64,000 nt of DNA from Streptomyces nymphaeiformis (lineage in GTDB: Bacteria > Actinomycetota > Actinomycetes > Streptomycetales > Streptomycetaceae), in the NCBI RefSeq assembly GCF_014203895.1, contig NZ_JACHJY010000009.1:62001-126000 (forward strand), in the 5' to 3' direction. A program made the position numbers and the translations under genes. Of this stretch, positions 59,794 to 64,000 are shown one piece after another. A model generated the notes under the pieces. It had not been told where the DNA came from. It made no database searches and saw only the letters and a program-made list of their open reading frames with translations. The first letter of the stretch is position 1. Every line of letters starts with the position of its first letter.

Positions 59794-60023
59794 GCAGCAA
59801 CGAGACCCCCGGCGAGCATGTCGGTAACCTCATCCCGATGGTCACAGCCGACGACGGGCGCGCCTACATCTCCGCAGACAACGTCGTCGCCCTCCTCCGG
59901 GCCATCGCCGAAACCCACCGCGACCTAGCCGACCACCCAGACTGCGACCTCCGCGACGGCGCGGCGTCCATCGACAGAGAAGCCGACGCCATCTCCTGCC
60001 GGGCGATCGCGTGGATCCGGTGA
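59790..60023 (+). CDS. Small hypothetical phage protein
   Basis: A 77-residue protein (GNLIPMVTADDGRAYISADNVVALLRAIAETHRDLADHPDCDLRDGAAS...). Mixed helix/strand. It overlaps the zinc-ribbon gene by 4 bases (GTGA) and is the last gene of the rightward block before a convergent small leftward gene. Confidence 0.55.
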   Translation: MSSNETPGEHVGNLIPMVTADDGRAYISADNVVALLRAIAETHRDLADHPDCDLRDGAASIDREADAISCRAIAWIR

Positions 60024-60024
60024 C

Positions 60025-60243
60025 CTAGTCGGCAGGCAGCCGCCGGGCCAGCTCCGATGCGAGCTGGCCGGCTGCCGCACCCCGCGGGGAGAGGTCCAGC
60101 TGCTCGAGGAGGAACAGGTGCCGGACCGCCTCGCGGGCCTCGGCCAACGTCAGCAGCGGCAGACGCGGGGCGGACGGGTAGTCGGCGGTTACAGGCTCGA
60201 AGGACTCCACACCCAGACAACGCGCGCCACCGCCTGCAGGCAC
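60025..60243 (-). CDS. Small leftward hypothetical protein
   Basis: A roughly 72-residue protein that ends one base after the rightward gene before it. The C-terminal part is well patterned: LLTLAEAREAVRHLFLLEQLDLSPRGAAAGQLASELARRL, a helical unit. The start is uncertain: GTG 60243, TTG 60249 or GTG 60210. The gene is divergent from 60395 across a repeat-rich promoter region, which supports its reality. Function unknown. Confidence 0.5.
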   Translation of the reverse strand: MPAGGGARCLGVESFEPVTADYPSAPRLPLLTLAEAREAVRHLFLLEQLDLSPRGAAAGQLASELARRLPAD

Positions 60244-60264
60244 GCCCAACCACTGGCCGCCACC

Positions 60265-60345
60265 ACTAACCGGTAACTGCTAACCCGGATAGCTAACCCG
60301 CACCGTTAGGGCGGATCGTCGCCCCGGACCGTTAGAGGGCTAACG
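60265..60345. promoter_or_regulatory. Repeat-rich divergent operator region (CTAAC/GTTAG motif)
   Basis: Six related half-sites lie in 81 bp: ACTAACCGG (60265), GCTAACCCG (60279), GCTAACCCG (60292), CCGTTAGGG (60303), CCGTTAGAG (60329) and GCTAACG (60339). The last two form the dyad CGTTAG-4-CTAACG (60330-60345), which sits just upstream of a TACGGT -10-like hexamer (60354-60359). This looks like a repressor array between two divergent genes. It is related to, but not the same as, the CCGCTA sites at 39912 and 41321. Confidence 0.68.
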
Positions 60346-60394
60346 TTCTGCGCTACGGTGGAAACACGATTGGTGATTCCAGCGGAGGGCCAGG

Positions 60395-60679
60395 ATGAGC
60401 AGCGAACCGTGGACGATCGAACGGATCTGCGATGCTCTCGGAAACCCCGCACTCACCCAGACCTTCCTAGGCCAGATCAACCGCGCCCCCGCCCACGAAC
60501 TCCTCACCGTCTTCGCCAAGTGGGAACGCATCGCCAAGGACACCGTCGCCGCCGTCGAACGAGGCCGCAAACTCGCCGTCCACGACGCCCGCGGCGAAGA
60601 ACTTCCAGGTCCATGGGTCGATGCCACAGACAGAATCCAGGCAACCGCCGAACGAAACAGGGCCAGCGGCGCCGCCTAA
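60395..60679 (+). CDS. Antitoxin-like partner protein of a possible TA pair
   Basis: A 94-residue acidic helical protein (SEPWTIERICDALGNPALTQTFLGQINRAPAHELLTVFAKWERIAKDTVAAVERGRKLA). Similar proteins are often encoded next to the RelE-like small protein in Streptomyces, as I recall. The repeats in the promoter upstream fit autoregulation, as in toxin-antitoxin operons. ATG 60395 follows GGAGGGCCAGG. The predicted partner begins 119 bases downstream. Confidence 0.55.
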   Translation: MSSEPWTIERICDALGNPALTQTFLGQINRAPAHELLTVFAKWERIAKDTVAAVERGRKLAVHDARGEELPGPWVDATDRIQATAERNRASGAA

Positions 60680-60798
60680 CCCCGATCCGTTCTTCCTACA
60701 GTCAGCAACCCGCTACGCTGTGTCGCGAAGGATCACTGTCCCGCCGTCCAGTGGTTTCGCCGCACCCCCGTGGTGCCCGGAAATCAAGGACCACCGTC

Positions 60799-61044
60799 TT
60801 GCAGTACCGCCTCAAGTACGACCCGGCAGCCGAAGCCGTACACGAAGCGATGCCAGCCGTCCCCAGCGAGGCGCTGACACTCGCCCTCGCGGCAGCATGC
60901 AGCGACCCCATCGCCGCCACCCAGCCCTACGGCGAAGACGACGGCGTCATTCGGATGCTCATCACCGACGCGGCATTCGCGGTACTCCTCATCGGCGAGA
61001 CCCTCAGAACCGTGACCGTCCTACAGATCAACTACATCGGCTGA
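60799..61044 (+). CDS. RelE/ParE-like small protein (possible toxin)
   Basis: An 81-residue protein starting with TTG 60799, 8 bases after AAGGA. It opens with a strand (QYRLKYDPAAEAVHEAMP), continues with two helices, then DGVIRMLITDAAFAVLLIGETLRTVTVLQINYIG, a series of strands ending with the TVTVL-x-I motif typical of the RelE/ParE fold. Catalytic residues of true RNases are not obvious, so activity is uncertain. It is probably the toxin-like partner of 60395. A strong palindromic terminator follows 18 bases after its stop. Confidence 0.55.
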   Translation: MQYRLKYDPAAEAVHEAMPAVPSEALTLALAAACSDPIAATQPYGEDDGVIRMLITDAAFAVLLIGETLRTVTVLQINYIG

Positions 61045-61062
61045 ACACCGCCAGCACCACGG

Positions 61063-61094
61063 CGCGCCCTCCACCCGATCGGGTGGAGGGCGCG
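61063..61094 (+). terminator. 32-bp perfect palindromic terminator
   Basis: CGCGCCCTCCACCCGA and its exact complement form a 16-bp stem with almost no loop at 61063-61094, followed by TTCATTC. It begins 18 bases after the stop of the RelE-like gene and is a likely transcription end for the rightward block. Confidence 0.82.
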
Positions 61095-61218
61095 TTCATT
61101 CACCCTCAGGCCGTATCCCTTCACTTAAGGTGAAGTCAGGAGCCGAGGCAGTCATCCCGGGATCACTGCCCGTGCCACCCCGATGCTGCGCGGAGGGTCA
61201 TCAATATCCGCAGCCCGA

Positions 61219-61257
61219 CACGTTCCCCGTCACACGATCCCCGTGACGGGGAACGTG
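61219..61257. terminator. 15-bp hairpin in the convergent gap
   Basis: CACGTTCCCCGTCAC (61219-61233) pairs exactly with GTGACGGGGAACGTG (61243-61257), loop ACGATCCCC. It lies in the 277-bp gap between the rightward block and the leftward 61322 gene. It may be the terminator of the leftward operon or a structured RNA. A separate inverted repeat CTTCAC/GTGAAG lies at 61119-61135; nothing else is seen in the gap. Confidence 0.6.
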
Positions 61258-61321
61258 CTTACGGAACCACCGAGCACACGCCTTCATCCCCGAGAGGCGG
61301 GCGCTCGCTTGTGACCGCCGG

Positions 61322-61477
61322 CTACTCGCCAGGCTTCACCTCAATCACCTGCACGTCGGTCACGCCGGCCTCCTGCCCCAGACGCGCCGCCCGGTCATCC
61401 GCCGACGGCCGGTCATAGGCGACGGTCGAGCGCTTCGGCTCGCCGGCCTGGACCCAGGTGACCTTGAAATTCTGCAC
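61322..61477 (-). CDS. 51-residue hypothetical protein
   Basis: A small protein starting with GTG 61477, 8 bases after AGGAG. It reads QNFKVTWVQAGEPKRSTVAYDRPSADDRAARLGQEAGVTDVQVIEVKPG, a beta-alpha-beta pattern typical of a compact fold seen in small Streptomyces proteins. Function unknown. It is the last gene of the leftward block and is separated by 114 bases from the GIY-YIG-like gene. Confidence 0.62.
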   Translation of the reverse strand: MQNFKVTWVQAGEPKRSTVAYDRPSADDRAARLGQEAGVTDVQVIEVKPGE

Positions 61478-61591
61478 AGCACACTCCTCTGCCAGCGGGA
61501 ATGCCGACAGGGTGGCATGAGGGACTGACAACGGCGGGGTGGCGTGGCGACGCCCGCCACCCCGGGGAGGAGTGGCGGGCGAGGGAGGGGG

Positions 61592-62104
61592 TTAGGCGGA
61601 CGCCTTGAACGACTTACCGTCGGCGATCTTCCGAACCCACTCCCTGCTGAAGCCGGTGTGCTTGGCGATTGCAGTCAGGGGGACTCCCGCATCGCGCGCC
61701 TCGCGGATGAGTCGCTCCAGGTCATGTCGAGCCTGAAGGAACTCCGCCGATGCTTGGCCTACTCGCTGAAGGAAGTCCAGCCGAAGTTCCGCCATGCTCG
61801 GCGTAGCCTCCATCGCTCTCTTCTCCTCGGCGTGCGCCTGGATCGCCTCGGCAACCGCGCTTAGCGGGTCGACCTCGAAGGTGAACCACTCGCCATGGGT
61901 ACGCAGAAGAGCGAAGCGGCGGTGCAGGTAGGTCTCGACTTCATGGTCGCCGATATGCACTGCGAGGAGCTCAAGGGGGACAGGGCTCATCGTCTGGATC
62001 TGCGCCAACCGGCGCTTCGGATCAACGCTGCGACCGATCTTCACCGTCCGGGTCCCCGGACTCCCCATGACGTAGACGAACTCCGTCGGCTCCAGATTGG
62101 TCAC
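61592..62104 (-). CDS. GIY-YIG/T5orf172-type nuclease-like protein with C-terminal HTH
   Basis: A 170-residue protein. The N-terminal domain FVYVMGSPGTRTVKIGRSVDPKRRLAQIQTMSPVPLELLAVH (about 9-50) has the T5orf172/GIY-YIG-like core, with KIGRS-x-x-P-x-x-R as the characteristic helix and the later EVETYLHRRFALLRTHGEWF. A helical linker follows and then GVPLTAIAKHTGFSREWVRKIADG, a clear helix-turn-helix. It would bind and possibly cut DNA at specific sites. GTG 62104 overlaps the stop of the deformylase-fusion gene (GTGA), so the two are translated together. No similar fused partner is known to me. Confidence 0.78.
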   Translation of the reverse strand: MTNLEPTEFVYVMGSPGTRTVKIGRSVDPKRRLAQIQTMSPVPLELLAVHIGDHEVETYLHRRFALLRTHGEWFTFEVDPLSAVAEAIQAHAEEKRAMEATPSMAELRLDFLQRVGQASAEFLQARHDLERLIREARDAGVPLTAIAKHTGFSREWVRKIADGKSFKASA

Positions 62105-63585
62105 GGCTGCGCCTGCCCGTACTGCCACGTCTTGCCTGTGCCCCGGTACTCGGAGACCGGGATCGGCTCGACGCCGGGCCGCATCTTGGACCGGTAGAGC
62201 TGGCCGTGCAGGTGGTCGACCTCGTGGGCGACGAGCCGGGCGTGCCCGCGTTCGAAGATGGTGATCCGCTGCTGGCCGTCGATGTCGGTGTGCTCGACGC
62301 TGATCGACATCGGGCGCGGGACCATACCGCGGACGTCGAAGAAGCTGAGGCAGCCTTCGTACTGCTCGTCGAAGCCGCCGGCCTCCTCGATGATCCGAGG
62401 GTTGAACAGGGTGATCGCTTCACCCTCCGGCGTGCGGATGATCGCGGCGGCACGGTTGATGCCGATCTGCGGGGCGGCGATGCCCATGCCCTTGCCGAAG
62501 TCGTGGACTCCGGCCGCCCGGTCGGCGGCGGAGTTCAGTTCGGCGACCACGCGGCGCGCGTCCTCCGCTTCGTCGGGCAGGGAGAACAGGCGGGCAGGGG
62601 TTGTCAGGATCGGGTCGCCCTCCTGGACGATGCCGATCTCCCGCATGCGGCCACTGGCCGTGTCAGCAGTGCTCAGGTGAGTCTCCTTGATCGCTTTGGC
62701 CCGGAACTTCCACTCCAAGCGGAAACGGGCGTGAAGAGGTGGTTCCTCCGTACTCCAGGAGAACACGCGCCGCCCGCCCTCTGTGGCCGAACGCACGGGA
62801 TTGCGGAAGGGGTTGCCCGTCGCGGTCATCGTCGTCTCGGTGCCCCACACAGCGGGCTCCAGCTCGGCCGGGAAGTCGAGCGACACGCTCAGCCGCTTGG
62901 TCGGCAGGCGGACGGCTCGTTGGAACCACTGGCCCCACTTCTCCTGGCCGACCGTGTAGCTGTACTCCAGCCATGCTGACTCGCCGGGGTAGAGCGGGTA
63001 ACGGCCGTCCTCGTTCTCGAAGAGGAGCCAGAGCTCCTTGAACGCGTCCCGGTCATGCTGGACGCGCCAGCCGATCGGCTCGCCGTCGACGCTCGCGCTG
63101 AGCTGGATCTCCTCCCAGGTCAGCGGGTTCTCGCGGTAGTGCGCGTTCGACCGCTCCGGGTCGCCCGGGTAGCGGTCCACCGAGATGCGGATCAGGTAGC
63201 TGGTGATCGGCTCCGTGCCGCCGTTCACCAGCAGTCGCCGCTGCGTCGCCCGGTACACGCGGCCGTCGTAGTACAGCGACGTGTCCTCATGCTCGACAAC
63301 CAGGCTCGTCGGCGGCTCGGGAGCTGGAGCCGGGCGCGGGGCCTCGGTCCGCGGCTTCACGGCCAGCGCCACGAAGGCCCGCCGGATCGCACCGCCGGCC
63401 CGCAGGTGATGGTCCGCCTGTTCGGCGAACTCGCGCGACGGCCGTTGGTGACCGGACTCCACCTTCGAGATGTACGAGGGTGTGTACCCGACCAGTTGCG
63501 CGAGCGCCTTCTGGGACAGGCCGCGCACGTCGCGCCAGCGCTTTAACTCGGCGACGAACTCGTCCGCTAACGCCTGGTCCGCCAT
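62101..63585 (-). CDS. XRE-HTH / beta-rich domain / peptide-deformylase fusion
   Basis: A 494-residue three-part protein. Residues 10-63 are an XRE helix-turn-helix (GLSQKALAQLVGYTPSYISKVESG). Residues 90-300 are a beta-rich domain I do not recognise (LYYDGRVYRATQRRLLVNGG, LEYSYTVGQEKWGQWFQRAV, RFRLEWKFRAKA). Residues 310-485 are a complete peptide deformylase: GMGIAAPQ (366-373), EGCLS with Cys 412, and HEVDH with His 454, Glu 455 and His 458, the full metal site. Normal deformylases remove N-formyl groups from nascent proteins and lack DNA-binding parts. It is coupled to the GIY-YIG-like gene. ATG 63585 follows AGGGGGA. Confidence 0.88.
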   Translation of the reverse strand: MADQALADEFVAELKRWRDVRGLSQKALAQLVGYTPSYISKVESGHQRPSREFAEQADHHLRAGGAIRRAFVALAVKPRTEAPRPAPAPEPPTSLVVEHEDTSLYYDGRVYRATQRRLLVNGGTEPITSYLIRISVDRYPGDPERSNAHYRENPLTWEEIQLSASVDGEPIGWRVQHDRDAFKELWLLFENEDGRYPLYPGESAWLEYSYTVGQEKWGQWFQRAVRLPTKRLSVSLDFPAELEPAVWGTETTMTATGNPFRNPVRSATEGGRRVFSWSTEEPPLHARFRLEWKFRAKAIKETHLSTADTASGRMREIGIVQEGDPILTTPARLFSLPDEAEDARRVVAELNSAADRAAGVHDFGKGMGIAAPQIGINRAAAIIRTPEGEAITLFNPRIIEEAGGFDEQYEGCLSFFDVRGMVPRPMSISVEHTDIDGQQRITIFERGHARLVAHEVDHLHGQLYRSKMRPGVEPIPVSEYRGTGKTWQYGQAQP

Positions 63586-63600
63586 GGCGTCCCCCTGTGA

Positions 63601-63620
63601 GTGTGAGTGCGGTGTGAGTG
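63601..63620. repeat. GTGTGAGTG direct repeats before the deformylase-fusion gene
   Basis: GTGTGAGTG occurs at 63601-63609 and 63612-63620, 11 bp apart (one helical turn), with a partial third copy at 63596-63604. On the minus strand these are CACTCACAC repeats located 16-35 bases before the start of the XRE-deformylase fusion, suiting an autoregulatory operator for its own HTH. Confidence 0.5.
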
Positions 63621-63688
63621 AACGGCATTCAACCTGCCGTCACGGTGGCGCCTCGCGATGTCCTAGCGGCGAAGGCGGGAAGGCCCCG

Positions 63689-63712
63689 CCTCGCCAACCG
63701 CGAAAGGCGAGG
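63689..63712 (-). terminator. Hairpin after the small DNA-binding gene
   Basis: CCTCGCC (63689-63695) pairs with GGCGAGG (63706-63712), and the adjacent GGCGGG/CCCGCC adds a second stem at about 63675-63690. They lie directly beyond the stop of the leftward gene at 63717 and before the deformylase-fusion gene, so they likely separate two transcripts. Confidence 0.55.
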
Positions 63713-63716
63713 TCGA

Positions 63717-63926
63717 CTACGAGTCGGACTGCTGCAACCGCCGGAGAACCTCGGGATCCGGCCGTCGTGGAAGCTCGTCCGTCTCGTGCGTGAGCCATCG
63801 AAGGAACGCACAGATGTGCGCATTGAGGTTGGAGTCCACCGCCTTTGCCGCCTTAAGTGCCTGGTCAAACAGCTCAGGCTCAGGGCGGTAAGTGCGGGTC
63901 TGTTTCTTGTGGACTCCACGAGGCAT
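63717..63926 (-). CDS. Small ribbon-helix-helix-like DNA-binding protein
   Basis: A 69-residue basic protein (PRGVHKKQTRTYRPEPELFDQALKAAKAVDSNLNAHICAFLRWLTHETDELPRRP). It has the order of a ribbon (KQTRTYRP) followed by two helices, as in CopG/Arc-type regulators. ATG 63926 is used; an upstream in-frame ATG at 63974 would put the operator inside the gene. Immediately upstream are two TGGTGG/CCACCA inverted repeats, a good RHH operator. It probably represses itself and possibly the next operon. Confidence 0.65.
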   Translation of the reverse strand: MPRGVHKKQTRTYRPEPELFDQALKAAKAVDSNLNAHICAFLRWLTHETDELPRRPDPEVLRRLQQSDS

Positions 63927-63941
63927 GGCGAAATCTTCGCA

Positions 63942-63992
63942 TGGTGGATTGCCACCAGTCCAGTGCTGTGGCACTGTGGTGGACGTCCACCA
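63942..63992. promoter_or_regulatory. Two TGGTGG/CCACCA palindromes (likely RHH operator)
   Basis: TGGTGG-ATTG-CCACCA (63942-63957) and the perfect 16-bp palindrome TGGTGGACGTCCACCA (63977-63992) share half-sites and are 35 bp centre to centre. A third inverted repeat CAGTGC-TGTG-GCACTG (63961-63976) lies between. They are 15-65 bases upstream of the leftward small regulator gene, the normal place for an autoregulated promoter. Confidence 0.72.
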
Positions 63993-64000
63993 GGGGACGC

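Overview
The window is very GC-rich actinobacterial DNA and is almost certainly from a Streptomyces or close relative. Codons are GC-ended, GTG starts are frequent and GGAGG-type ribosome binding sites are common. The gene set also fits: a SAV2148-type HEPN protein, a TreX/TreY/TreZ trehalose route, sugar ABC transporters without their own ATPase, and a mycothiol-type DsbA-fold protein. No tRNA, rRNA or CRISPR array was recognised. Functions below come from motifs read by eye; no database search was run.

Bases 1-38330 are ordinary chromosome. The left edge carries the end of a sulfonate/sulfate-ester ABC transporter (ssuA', ssuB, ssuC) followed by a sirohydrochlorin chelatase, a typical sulfur-assimilation operon. 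Then come small enzymes of unknown substrate, a sugar ABC transporter (binding lipoprotein plus two permeases), a phosphotransferase, two hydrolases, a DEDDh exonuclease and a HEPN protein. A copper amine oxidase appears split over two adjacent secreted proteins (15057-17300). glgX, treY and treZ lie at 17440, 20877 and 27471, interspersed with an MFS exporter, a degenerate-looking P450 with a 39-bp tandem repeat, a DUF1707-FHA protein and a GNAT enzyme. Regulators and small enzymes follow: M24 peptidase, LysR, TPR, amidotransferase, P-loop kinase, and a MerR regulator divergent from a DUF3533-type membrane protein across a perfect 18-bp palindrome. The chromosomal part ends with a ribosomal-protection GTPase (EF-G/Tet/Otr type), preceded by a structured leader that holds a 28-codon Arg-rich leader peptide.

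That GTPase gene is cut at codon 314, where an integrated element begins. From 38331 to the right edge the DNA is prophage-like, and no structural genes or right end are reached. Its layout is: tyrosine integrase with an overlapping XRE gene; an excisionase-like gene; a repressor/cro-like divergent pair whose promoter regions share CCGCTA-type repeats with the integrase/excisionase promoter; a long train of tiny genes joined by 4-bp ATGA/GTGA overlaps; a sliding-clamp-like protein; YqaJ exonuclease and RecT; a C5 cytosine methyltransferase; a replication module (initiator with iteron-like repeats inside its gene, DnaC-like loader, DnaB helicase); many small Zn-finger or hypothetical proteins, two of which share exact DNA repeats; an adenine methyltransferase; and a toxin-antitoxin-like pair behind a repeat-rich divergent promoter.

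The last 2.7 kb (61322-63926) is transcribed leftward. It holds an unusual operon: an XRE-HTH/beta-rich/peptide-deformylase fusion coupled by a 4-bp overlap to a GIY-YIG-type nuclease with its own HTH. Upstream lies a small DNA-binding protein with a clear TGGTGG/CCACCA operator. This module, the disruption of the ribosomal-protection gene, and the shared operator code of the lysogeny region are the most interesting parts of the window.
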